A stretch of DNA of 10,785 nt from an uncultured Eubacterium sp. Lineage in GTDB: Bacteria; Bacillota_A; Clostridia; Lachnospirales; Lachnospiraceae. Below the pieces are notes generated by a model. It searched no databases. It saw only the letters and a program-made list of their open reading frames with translations, and was not told the DNA's origin. Shown here piece by piece: positions 1-7,600 of this stretch. The stretch lies in the NCBI GenBank assembly GCA_948468465.1, contig CAOKJJ010000170.1, positions 1 through 10,785 of the forward strand, in the 5' to 3' direction. How positions within the stretch are numbered: position 1 is the stretch's first letter; every line of letters begins with the position of its first letter. The position numbers and the translations under genes are program-made.

Positions 1-1
1 C

Positions 2-46
2 CAGTACTGGCAGCAGCATTTTCTCCAATATGGCAGGCTGCCTTAA
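2..46 (+). other. possible 3' end of an unidentified gene
   Basis: Frame 2 is open from the window edge for 14 codons (reads QYWQQHFLQYGRLP) and stops at TAA 44-46. Its composition (Gln, Trp, Tyr, Leu) is plausible for a protein C-terminus. It ends just before the repeat array, as a last gene before a transposon end would. I do not recognise it, and 14 codons are too few to exclude chance: frame 1 is open even longer. The call rests only on position and composition. Confidence 0.15.
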
Positions 47-62
47 AATGCCTGTGTCTAGG

Positions 63-125
63 AATAATAAAGTTGAACAATATAGTAATAAAGTCGTACA
101 TTTTCATAATAAAGTTGTACAACAT
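63..125 (+). repeat. three head-to-tail 21-bp repeats (A, B, C)
   Basis: Three contiguous units start at 63, 84 and 105, exactly 21 bp apart. Their first 17 bases are aataataaagttgaaca, agtaataaagtcgtaca and cataataaagttgtaca. The invariant core is TAATAAAGT followed by a variable pair and an ACA end. A 21-bp period is about two helical turns, so bound proteins would sit on one face of the DNA. This fits either transposase-binding sites at a transposon end or iterons/operators; sequence alone does not decide. Confidence 0.85.
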
Positions 126-143
126 CTGCCATAGACGATAATT

Positions 144-164
144 GATAAAAAAATCGTACAATCA
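144..164 (+). repeat. repeat unit D (diverged 21-bp unit)
   Basis: This is a further copy in the same orientation: gataaaaaaatcgtaca at 144-160, followed by ATCA. It keeps the GATAA start and the CGTACA end seen in unit B but has lost the AATAAAGT spelling. It lies 39 bp downstream of unit C, outside the strict 21-bp phasing. Confidence 0.6.
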
Positions 165-176
165 CAGTGACTAAAT

Positions 177-197
177 GATAAAAAAGTCAGACAATAT
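177..197 (+). repeat. repeat unit E, candidate terminal copy
   Basis: The copy gataaaaaagtcagaca (177-193) is followed by ATAT and lies 33 bp after unit D. It shares 13 of 17 bases with unit H1 at 570-586, and both end in GACAATAT. Read on the opposite strand it begins TGTC, the type of terminus found in TGT...ACA transposons of the Mu/Tn7/Tn552 group. That makes position 193 one candidate boundary of an element lying to the left. This is inference; no target-site duplication was established. Confidence 0.55.
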
Positions 198-403
198 TTA
201 ACCTTATTCGGTTGATGAAAGCGTCAGAAAGCGGTCAATGAAATAGTAGAGGGAAACCGGCTTGGGGTGCAAGGCATGTCAGGCTTTTCTTTTGTAAAAC
301 TATTTTATCAAAAAGTTGCTATAAAAGCCAGGTTTTTGATGAATGGAGAATTATATTACATGGCTAATATTGTAAGACCTTTTTACAAATGCTGATACGG
401 AAT

Positions 404-420
404 TGTAAAACTTTATTATG
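404..420 (-). repeat. inverted copy of the 21-bp unit
   Basis: On the minus strand this reads cataataaagttttaca, which matches unit C (105-121) at 16 of 17 positions. It is the best copy in opposite orientation. Two weaker inverted copies are at 293-309 (minus strand gataaaatagttttaca) and 371-387, the latter itself a TGTAA...TTACA palindrome. Inverted copies on the left and direct copies on the right of 293-586 would suit a small non-autonomous element with TGT...ACA ends. Confidence 0.6.
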
Positions 421-439
421 AATAGACAGCCTGTCCAGA

Positions 440-482
440 AGTAATAAAGTTGGATAATTTTTGAAATAAAGTTGTATATTTT
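440..482 (+). repeat. repeat units F and G
   Basis: Two direct copies start at 440 (agtaataaagttggata) and 462 (tgaaataaagttgtata), 22 bp apart. Together with the preceding GCCTGT (429-434) they parallel GCCTGT (50-55) plus units A and B. This suggests that a ~50-bp block was duplicated or that two related element ends are present. Confidence 0.75.
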
Positions 483-569
483 GCAAAAAAGATTGAAAAG
501 AACCAGGCTTAATTACAAAAAGGTATTTATAATTTTCAGCTTAATTGCAAATGGATGCCGCTGTCCCGT

Positions 570-611
570 GATAATTAAGTGTGACAATATGATAATAAAG
601 TAAAATGAAAG
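570..611 (+). repeat. repeat units H1 and H2 abutting the methyltransferase RBS
   Basis: Two contiguous 21-bp units occupy 570-590 (gataattaagtgtgaca then ATAT) and 591-611 (gataataaagtaaaatg then AAAG). H2 runs directly into the GGCGGG ribosome binding site of the gene at 619. A protein bound here could therefore influence that gene, which is inference. H2 has lost the ACA end and may be degenerate. Confidence 0.65.
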
Positions 612-618
612 GCGGGAA

Positions 619-1377
619 ATGGAGATAGAAAGAAACCAGATTTATGAAGGCGACTGCATGGAAATATTAAAAGAGCTTCCAGACGCAGGAGTGGACCTGG
701 TCATTGCAGATCCGCCTTATTACCGTATGAAAGGCGGTTTTGATTTTGTTTTCCAGTCAGTCCAGGAATATCTTGAATGGTGTATGTCCTGGGTGGCAGA
801 ATGCTACAGGGCCTTAAAGCCGTCTGGCGCGTTTTACTGCTGGGGAAGCTGCCAGATGATCGACAAGCTTTCCGTACATGTTTTAGACCGGTTCGGCTGG
901 ATAAAACGGAATCTGATCGTCTGGAATTATGCGACAGGGCGCCCCGGGCGGTCATCCTACCGGCATGAGAGTGAATTCATGTGGTTTTACAGCAATCCGC
1001 TCCATGAAATCAGCCATGATGATATCCGTATTCCTTACTATGCCGGGGGTGAAAAGGACAGGAGAAAGAATCCCAAAGGGAAATCCTGCGGGGACGTATG
1101 GGAATGCTCCAGGGTCAAGCCTAATTATAAAGAGGCAACCGGACATCCGACGCAGAAGCCGGAGAAACTGGCAGACAGGATCATATCCGCGAGCAGCAGG
1201 CCAGGGGACCTTGTCCTGGTGCCGTTTGCCGGATCAGGGACGGAAATAGTTTCGTGCATCAGGAAACGGCGGGATTTTATAGCGGCGGAGATCAGCCCTG
1301 TTTATGTGAGGGAAATCATCCGGCCGCGGATAGAAAAGGCAGTAAAGGAAAATACGGATAGAAAGGAGCAGGGATGA
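619..1377 (+). CDS. DNA adenine-N6 methyltransferase (beta class)
   Basis: The 252-residue protein transfers a methyl group from S-adenosylmethionine to adenine N6 in a specific DNA site. Motif IV, DPPY, is at residues 31-34 and marks an adenine-N6 enzyme. The SAM-binding FAGSGT (motif I) follows at 203-208 near the C-terminus, and a conserved HPTQKPE is at 176-182. The order catalytic motif, target-recognition region (about 60-170), SAM motif is that of the beta class (HinfI/CcrM-type), and the length is normal. The start is the ATG 3 bases after AAAGGCGGG. No restriction endonuclease gene is next to it, so it appears to be an orphan, as is common on ICEs, where it may protect the element from host restriction (inference). 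The stop overlaps the next start (ATGA, 1374-1377), indicating translational coupling. The recognition sequence cannot be read from the protein. Confidence 0.93.
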   Translation: MEIERNQIYEGDCMEILKELPDAGVDLVIADPPYYRMKGGFDFVFQSVQEYLEWCMSWVAECYRALKPSGAFYCWGSCQMIDKLSVHVLDRFGWIKRNLIVWNYATGRPGRSSYRHESEFMWFYSNPLHEISHDDIRIPYYAGGEKDRRKNPKGKSCGDVWECSRVKPNYKEATGHPTQKPEKLADRIISASSRPGDLVLVPFAGSGTEIVSCIRKRRDFIAAEISPVYVREIIRPRIEKAVKENTDRKEQG

Positions 1378-1712
1378 ACAGGAAACTTCTCAGGGTGCTT
1401 GACGAGATTGATAAAACAGAGGCTAAGATAGCGGAATGGCAGGGCCACCTTGCCAGCCTCCATGAGCAGAGGGTGCAGCTTGAGGAAAAAGAGATCGTCA
1501 GGGGAATGCGGTCCATGAACCTGACCAGCCGTGAGCTTGTGGCTGCAGTGGACGGCCTGTGCGCCGGGAAACTGACGCTGGCCGCTGTGCCGGAGCCGGA
1601 CGGCGCGGGTGTGGGAGACGGGACATCCGGACAGGAAGCGGACAGCATTGCGGGCGGCGTTTACATGCCGGAAGTGTCCGGAACCGGCGGTGAAACAGCA
1701 GAAAATACATAA
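1374..1712 (+). CDS. DUF4315 family mobile-element protein
   Basis: This is a 112-residue protein of unknown biochemical function. Residues 1-45 (starting MNRKLLRVLDEIDKTEAKIAE, then heptad-like L/I spacing with many Glu, Lys and Gln) should form a coiled coil. The segment EIVRGMRSMNLTSRELVAAV (about 40-59) matches the second half of the DUF4315 pattern as I remember it. From about residue 70 the tail is Gly/Ala/Glu-rich and probably disordered, longer than in the shortest members. The start overlaps the methyltransferase stop and has AAAGGAG at 1362-1368. In Clostridia ICEs this family typically sits directly before a DUF4366 gene, as here, within the conjugation gene block. A role as a small helper or assembly factor for the mating apparatus is a guess from context. 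Confidence 0.82.
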   Translation: MNRKLLRVLDEIDKTEAKIAEWQGHLASLHEQRVQLEEKEIVRGMRSMNLTSRELVAAVDGLCAGKLTLAAVPEPDGAGVGDGTSGQEADSIAGGVYMPEVSGTGGETAENT

Positions 1713-1742
1713 TAATGCAGCATTGGAAGGAGGATTTGCAGC

Positions 1743-2426
1743 ATGAAAGGAAATCTGAAAAGGATGTGCGCCGCTGTTGCGGCCGCCGCAGGGCTGACAT
1801 TTGCATGCACGGAGCCTGCGGCTGCTTACAGCGACGGTGCCGCGCAGCAGGAACAGGCGGTGGAAGCAGAAGAAGAACTGTGGCCTCTGGAAGAACAGGA
1901 GCCGGAGAAAACAGGATCCACGCCTTTTTCCATGCCCGGCAACGGGGAGCTTGTGGACGATGTGGAAGATGGCGGCGCGTCAAAGCAGTTTCTGACTGTA
2001 CAGACAAAAAACGGGAACACATTTTATATTGTCGTGGACAGATCCGGCAATACAGAAAATGTCTACATGCTTTCGCTGGTGGATGAAAACGACCTGGCAG
2101 AGTTCATCGAAACAGCAGACAGCGGCGGGGATGCGGCCGCACTGGAAATACCGGAGCCGGCGCTGGATCTGGAAACTTCTGCGGATGAAGAAGAAGCGGG
2201 GGACGGGCAGGAAGATGACGCGGACGGGGAGAAGCAGGAGGAAGGCACAGGGAAAGGCGGATCCATCCTTGTCATCCTGATCCTGGGAGTATGCGCTGCC
2301 GGAATCTGTTACTGCCTGAAAACGGCCAGGGCACAGAAAAAATCGGACAGTATAGAAGAAGAATCCCTGGAATTTTACAATGATTACGAAGAAAACCAGG
2401 GAGACAGTTCTGAAAATGAAGAATAG
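1743..2426 (+). CDS. DUF4366 (CD1107-type) membrane-anchored mobile-element protein
   Basis: The 227-residue protein starts with a signal peptide (charged MKGNLKR, hydrophobic 9-22, likely cleavage near AAA-YS at 28-30). An acidic linker follows. The family core is FLTVQTKNGNTFYIVVDRSG (83-102) and continues through NVYMLSLVDENDLAEF to 121. A second acidic, low-complexity stretch (about 145-170) leads to one membrane segment (about 173-192) and a short acidic cytoplasmic tail ending in SSENEE. It should be exported and held in the membrane with its core outside. An excellent ribosome binding site, AAGGAGG (1727-1733), lies 9 bases before the ATG. The DUF4315-DUF4366-topB order is characteristic of Clostridia conjugative transposons. 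The molecular role is unknown; participation in the cell-envelope part of the transfer machinery is inferred from neighbours only. Confidence 0.88.
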   Translation: MKGNLKRMCAAVAAAAGLTFACTEPAAAYSDGAAQQEQAVEAEEELWPLEEQEPEKTGSTPFSMPGNGELVDDVEDGGASKQFLTVQTKNGNTFYIVVDRSGNTENVYMLSLVDENDLAEFIETADSGGDAAALEIPEPALDLETSADEEEAGDGQEDDADGEKQEEGTGKGGSILVILILGVCAAGICYCLKTARAQKKSDSIEEESLEFYNDYEENQGDSSENEE

Positions 2427-2451
2427 GGGGGAATAAGAAAGCGGGGGATGC

Positions 2452-2472
2452 ATGGCGCAGCCTCCGTTTTAA
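2452..2472 (+). other. mini-ORF upstream of topB
   Basis: ATG at 2452 opens a six-codon frame (MAQPPF) ending in TAA at 2470-2472, nine bases before the topB ATG and in the same frame. A purine-rich GCGGGGGAT (2441-2449) could act as its ribosome binding site. The topB start itself is preceded by TTTTAATTAAAAAAT and has no Shine-Dalgarno match. Ribosomes terminating here could reinitiate at topB. This is inference, and chance occurrence of such a short frame is entirely possible. Confidence 0.25.
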
Positions 2473-2481
2473 TTAAAAAAT

Positions 2482-4614
2482 ATGGACAGACAGATTCTTA
2501 TTGTTACAGAAAAACCGAGCGCGGCAGAGAGCATAGCTGCAGCACTCGGTATCAGCCAGAAAAAGAAAGGATATTTTGAGGGCGGCGGATATATTGTGGC
2601 ATGGTGCATCGGCCATCTGGTCGTGCCGTCGCCGCCGGAGCGGTACGGGGAGCAGTGGAAAAAATGGAGCCGGGAGAGCCTGCCGCTTCTGCCGGAGCAC
2701 TGGAAATATGAGGTAAAAAAAGAAACAGAAGGGCAGTATAAAATTCTGGAGAAATTTTTTTCCGGTGCGGATGAAATTGTAAACGCATGCGACGCCGGAC
2801 GCGAAGGCGAGCTTATTTTCAGGCTTGCCTATGAAATGGCCGGCTGTACGAAGCCCGTCCGCAGGCTCTGGCTTTCCTCAATGGAGGAAAAAGCTATCCG
2901 CGAGGGGCTTGCAGACGCGGCGCCGTCCAGCCAATACGACAGGCTTTACCAGTCTGCATTATGCAGGCAGCGGGCGGACTGGCTGGTCGGGATCAACGGC
3001 ACAAGGCTGTTCACCACGCTCTACGGGGGCAGGATCTTAAAAGTGGGCAGGGTCCAGACGCCTGTGCTTGCCATGGTCACAGGCCGTGAAAAGGAGATCG
3101 CGGGGTTTAAGCGCACACCATATTATACCGTCCACATTTTCTGCAGCGGCATGGATGCGGCGTCCGGGCGCATGGAAAAAGAGGATGCAGAGGTCCTTGC
3201 GGAAGCCTGCCGGGATGGGAAGGCCGTCGTGGATTCGCTGGAAAGCGGGGATAAGGCGCTTGTGCCGCCGAAACTTTATGACCTTACTTCGCTCCAGAGG
3301 GATGCGGACCGCATATTCGGTTTTACGGCGAAGCAGACGCTGGAATGCCTGCAGCGCCTTTATGAAAAAAAGCTGGTAACTTACCCGCGGACGGACAGCC
3401 GGTATTTAACAGACGATATGGAACAGGCGGCAGGGCGTTCAGCGGAAGCTGCAAAACGGGCTTTTTCAGATATATTTGCACAAACCGGCGCGGATGCCGC
3501 CCCGGATATGTCCGCACTCCTTGACAGCCGGAAAGTTTCTGACCACCACGCGCTTATTCCAACGTGTGAGGCCGGAAAGGCTGATATCCGGGCGCTGCCG
3601 GAAAACGAGGGGAAGATCCTTGCGCTCGTGTCGTGCAGGCTGTTATGCGCCGCCGGCGGGAAGCACCTGTACCGCACATCCAGGGCGGGGTTATCCTGCG
3701 GCGGGCAGGCTTTTATGGTTTCCGGCAGGACGGCTGTGGAAAACGGCTGGAAAGATTATGAGGATGCGTTCCGGCAGTTTTATAAGATCCGGAATGAAAA
3801 AGATCCCGGCAGCCTGGAAGAAAGCGAACCACTGCCGCCGCTTGCAGAGGGGCAGGAGTTTGACGTCGTGCGGGTGGAAGTAAAAGAGCATTATACACAG
3901 CCGCCAAAAAGGTTTACTGACGGCTCGCTTCTTGCGGCAATGGAGCGCGCCGGTTCGGGCAGCATGGCGGACGGCGTGGAACGCAGGGGCCTGGGGACGC
4001 CCGCTACAAGGGCAGACGTGATCGAGAAACTGGCAGCGGACGGGTTTATCAGGCGTGAGAAAAAGCAGCTTGTCCCGACAGAGGAGGGGATGCAGCTTGC
4101 AGGCATCCTCCCGGATGCTGTGAAATCCCCGGAACTTACGGCAGAGTGGGAAAATTCGCTTGCGCTCGTAGCGGAGGGGAAAATGGCCGCGGATGATTTT
4201 ATGGGCGGCATCGAAGAAATGGTGTCCAGCCTTGTCCGCAGTTACGGGAATGCCGGCGTGGATGCTGCGGCAAAGGAGCTGTTTGTGGCAAAGCGCACCG
4301 TCCTCGGCGTCTGCCCGAAATGCGGCGGGCAGGTCGTCAAGGGGAAATACGGCGCATACTGTGCGGAGAAATGCGGGATGGGGATTGCAAAATATTATTC
4401 CACGCCGTTTACCGACAGCCAGGTGAAAAGCCTTCTGGACGGTAAAAAGATACTTATGGAAGGGCTGGAAGGCAGGGACGGGAAGCCGTATGACATGTTT
4501 CTGGAGCCTGCCGGGATTGAGGGATATTCTTATGAAAAAGACGGGAAGCAGTTCCATGGGTTCCGCTTTGCGTTTAAAAAATCCAGCCCGGCAAAAAAAG
4601 GGAAAACGGAATGA
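2482..4614 (+). CDS. topB: DNA topoisomerase III (type IA), ICE type
   Basis: The 710-residue enzyme breaks and rejoins one DNA strand through a 5'-phosphotyrosine link and can decatenate DNA. The Toprim domain begins ILIVTEKPSAAESIA with Glu10, and its acidic motif DAGREGE is at 104-110. The second Asp of the usual DxDxE is Gly here, which to my knowledge is the normal form in this ICE/plasmid branch. The nicking site TYPRTDSRYL gives active-site Tyr301. QRADWLVGINGTRLFT and RVQTPVLAMV are further type IA signatures, and a later segment reads RRGLGTPATRADVIEKL. A C-terminal zinc-ribbon-like Cys4 lies at C611, C614, C627 and C631. Length is normal for TopB. TopB genes are regular passengers of Clostridia and Bacteroides conjugative elements, where they probably resolve topology during transfer or replication. 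The start has no clear Shine-Dalgarno sequence. The stop is followed after 36 bases by the adhesin gene. Confidence 0.97.
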   Translation: MDRQILIVTEKPSAAESIAAALGISQKKKGYFEGGGYIVAWCIGHLVVPSPPERYGEQWKKWSRESLPLLPEHWKYEVKKETEGQYKILEKFFSGADEIVNACDAGREGELIFRLAYEMAGCTKPVRRLWLSSMEEKAIREGLADAAPSSQYDRLYQSALCRQRADWLVGINGTRLFTTLYGGRILKVGRVQTPVLAMVTGREKEIAGFKRTPYYTVHIFCSGMDAASGRMEKEDAEVLAEACRDGKAVVDSLESGDKALVPPKLYDLTSLQRDADRIFGFTAKQTLECLQRLYEKKLVTYPRTDSRYLTDDMEQAAGRSAEAAKRAFSDIFAQTGADAAPDMSALLDSRKVSDHHALIPTCEAGKADIRALPENEGKILALVSCRLLCAAGGKHLYRTSRAGLSCGGQAFMVSGRTAVENGWKDYEDAFRQFYKIRNEKDPGSLEESEPLPPLAEGQEFDVVRVEVKEHYTQPPKRFTDGSLLAAMERAGSGSMADGVERRGLGTPATRADVIEKLAADGFIRREKKQLVPTEEGMQLAGILPDAVKSPELTAEWENSLALVAEGKMAADDFMGGIEEMVSSLVRSYGNAGVDAAAKELFVAKRTVLGVCPKCGGQVVKGKYGAYCAEKCGMGIAKYYSTPFTDSQVKSLLDGKKILMEGLEGRDGKPYDMFLEPAGIEGYSYEKDGKQFHGFRFAFKKSSPAKKGKTE

Positions 4615-4650
4615 AAACCAGGCAGGGAAAGACTGCGGAAAGGAAAATTT

Positions 4651-7600
4651 ATGGGGAAAAGAAGCGGAATACAAAACCGGGCGGCGGCTGTTTTTCTTGC
4701 AGCCGCCTGTTTATGCGGCAGTTTCACGCAGCCGTGCAGCATCATTTATGCGCAGGAGGGTGCGGCAGCGGACGGCATTTTAGAATCTGACGCGGGCACA
4801 GTGCCGCAGGCCGGGACAGCGGATACGGTATCAGGCTCCGCTATCCGTAACGACGGTGTGGAGCCGGAAACAAAGGTGGAAAGCGGCGCCGGGACAGAAG
4901 ATGAAAATGTAGGAGAACCTGTAGACGGGGAGTATACTGACAGCAGCGGGGTTGTGTTCAAGTACCGCACAGACAGCGGGGAGGCGGATATTTACCAGAT
5001 ATCCGGCTGTCCGGGGAAAGATGTGAGCATACCGGGCGAGATCGATGGTTTCCCGGTAACGCGCCTGACGGCGGAAATGGGGAATATTTCTATCAGTTCG
5101 CTTACGATACCGGAAACGGTTGTGTATGTGGCGGAAAACGCATTCCATTACACGCAGATCGGGACGCTTTATTACAATGCGGCGGATGCGGCGGATATTG
5201 AGGGCACCGGCGCATACGGGCCGTTTGGATATGCGCAGATCGGGAACTTCCAGACAGGCGCGGGCGTGAAAGCCATACCTGGGAAGATGTTTGCGGGCGC
5301 TGTTTTCCAGCAGGAAAGCATCCTGCTGGATGTGCAGGAGATCCGGGATGCGGCGTTTTACAGCGCGGAATTTAAAGAAGTTACAATCGGGGAAAATGTC
5401 GCGGCCATTTCAGGCGGGACGTTCCGGTATGCAAAGATGGAAAAGCTGAATTACAATGCTGCCAGCGCACAGACGGATAAGACGGACGGCTATGTGCAGG
5501 CGGCATTTTTTAATGCCGAGGTCGGGGAGCTGGAGATCGGCGGGGGCGTGGAGAAGCTGCCTTATGGGTTTATGGCCGGCGCAAAGGTTTCACAGGATTC
5601 GCTTACAATACCGGACAGCGTGGCATCTATTGAAAGCTATGCTTTCTTTGCAGGCATGTCCCCTGGGAATATGTCATTCGGCACGCTGACCATAGGGAAG
5701 AACGCGGAACGGCTTGGGGATTATATTTTCGGCAACTGCAGGATCGGCCACTGTGTCATTAACCTGCTCAAAGCGCCTTCCGGCATGACATCCTATGTAG
5801 ATTCCCAGCCGGAATGCGGCAGCCTGGTGTCGCACAACCTTGGCACTTATTTTAATTATTTCAAGGCAAAAACAGACAAAGAAAACGTAACGGTGCTGTG
5901 TAAAGATTTTAAGACGGACAGGTGGCCGGAAGTGTACAATGAGGAAAAAGGCTGTTTTGCACAGATGGTGGTCGTGTCCTGCACAGAATGCGGGCATACG
6001 GAACACAGTTATGAATATAGCGACGCCTTTACGGTTGTGTTCACGGACCATGACGGGACGGAGCTGTCCAGGCAGCACCTGCATCCGGGGGAGGATGCGG
6101 ACGCGCCGGAGGAAGCGCCGGAACGGGAAGGCTGGAAATTTACCGGATGGGATAAGGATTTTACAAATGTATCTGAAAATTTGACAGTAACGGCGCAGTA
6201 TGAAGCCGTGCGCTATACGGTCACTTTCAAATGCGGGGATGAGACTGTCAGCATCCAGGAAGTCCCGCATGGAGGGGCCGCCAAAGCGCCGGATGCGCCA
6301 AAGCTGGAAGGACATAAATTTACAGGCTGGGATGCTGACTTTTCAAACATAACAGGGGATCTGACGGTCACAGCGCAGTATAAGGCGGAATCTTACGCCG
6401 TCATGTTTTTTGACGGGACAAAGGAACTCAGCAGGCAGTACGTGGATTATGGCTGCGCCGCCAAAGCACCGGAAGAACCGGCGCATGAGGGGATGCAGTT
6501 TACCGGCTGGGACAGGGATTTTAGCAGGATAACGGAAGAAACGGCGGTTTTTGCGAAGTTCGCCAAAACAGGCCATACCGTAACTTTTATGGACGGGGAA
6601 AAGGAGCTTTGCAGGCGCGCCGCTGCGCATGGCGGGGATGCAGAGCCGCCGGAAAACCCGGTACGTCCGGATGAAGCATGGGGCAGATGGGTTTTTACCG
6701 GCTGGGACGGGACCTACCGGAATGTGACAAAGGACGAAAACGTTTATGCGCGTTTTGAAAAATCTTTGAACCAGTATAAAGTTATTTTTTATGACGCATA
6801 CGGAAAAGCCATCAGCACACAGACCGTGGAATACGGCGGGAAAGCCGAAGCGCCGCAAGCGCCGGAAAAAGCAGCAGACGCACAGCACACTTATATTTTC
6901 AAAGGATGGGATGCGGATACGGAAAACATTACGGCGGACACTGCTTTCCATCCGGTTTATGAAAGCAGGGACATTGGCGGAAACAGCGGCAGCGCTAAAA
7001 CATATACGGTGACATTTATGGATGGTAACACTGTCCTTGACGTCCAGAAAGTGGAAGCAGGAAAGGATGCATCCGTTCCCCAAAATCCGTCGCGTCCGGG
7101 CGAAGCATGGGGGAAATGGATCTTCACCGGCTGGAAAGGCCGTTATAAAAATGTGGCAGCGGACGAAACTGTGTATGCGTGTTTTGAAAAAAAGCTGAAT
7201 AAATACAAAGCTGTTTTTTATGACGCTTATGGAAACATTATAAGTACGCAGACAGTGGAGCACGGCGGGAAAGCGGAAACGCCGGAAGCGCCGGAAAAAG
7301 CGCCGGACGCAAAGCATACCTATATTTTCAAAAAATGGGATGCCGATACGGGGTATATTACGGCAGACACCGCCTTCCATCCGGTTTATGAAAGCAGGGA
7401 CAAAGACGGATCCGGCAATGGCAGCGAAAACACCAAAACATATACAGTCACATTCATGGACGGGAATACTGTCCTTGACGTCCAGAAAGTGGAAGCCGGA
7501 AAGGACGCATCCGCCCCTAAAAATCCGTCCCGGCCGGGCGAAGCATGGGGAAAATGGATCTTTACCGGCTGGAAAGGGCGCTATAAAAATGTGGCAGCGG

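Larger units (their letters stand above)
1..618. other. AT-rich intergenic region with repeat array
   Basis: No complete gene of convincing size or composition is visible here on either strand. The stretch is clearly more AT-rich than the rest of the window and is filled with copies of a ~21-bp unit, annotated separately. It also begins with the perfect 10-bp palindrome CCAGTACTGG (1-10) and contains an 8-bp inverted repeat, ATCAAAAA (307-314) with TTTTTGAT (333-340). One weak promoter-like pair is TTGTAC (115-120) and GATAAT (137-142) with a 16-bp spacer, but -10-like words are expected by chance in such AT-rich DNA. No clear promoter for the methyltransferase gene at 619 could be fixed, although transcription of that operon probably begins in or before this region. 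Confidence 0.7.

Noticed and set aside
63..197. CRISPR array
   Set aside because: The units are contiguous at 21 bp or irregularly spaced, diverged and without unique spacers of constant length.
307..340. Inverted repeat ATCAAAAA/TTTTTGAT as a terminator or small RNA
   Set aside because: The stem is AT-only apart from one G-C pair at each end region, the loop is 18 bases, and there is no following T-run; it is weak in AT-rich DNA.
1498..2022. 174-codon minus-strand frame across the DUF4315/DUF4366 junction
   Set aside because: It crosses two well-supported + strand genes and their ribosome binding site; its Arg/Pro/Ser/Cys-rich translation is typical of an antisense shadow.
3691..4674. 327-codon minus-strand frame opposite topB
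   Set aside because: It lies opposite conserved topoisomerase sequence, has an unlikely Phe/His/Arg-rich composition and no ribosome binding site or recognisable motif.
4611..4790. Alternative start for the adhesin at the ATGA overlap with the topB stop (59-codon frame starting MKTRQGKTAERK)
   Set aside because: It is in a different frame from the long protein and stops after 59 codons without a plausible function. The start at 4651 gives a proper signal peptide and has its own AAGGA site. A past frameshift joining the two cannot be excluded.
5983..6009. CTECGHTEH in the adhesin as a zinc finger
   Set aside because: Similar short CxxC spacers are common between domains of clostridial BspA-like surface proteins; an extracellular position and lack of a full ligand set with finger spacing argue against it.
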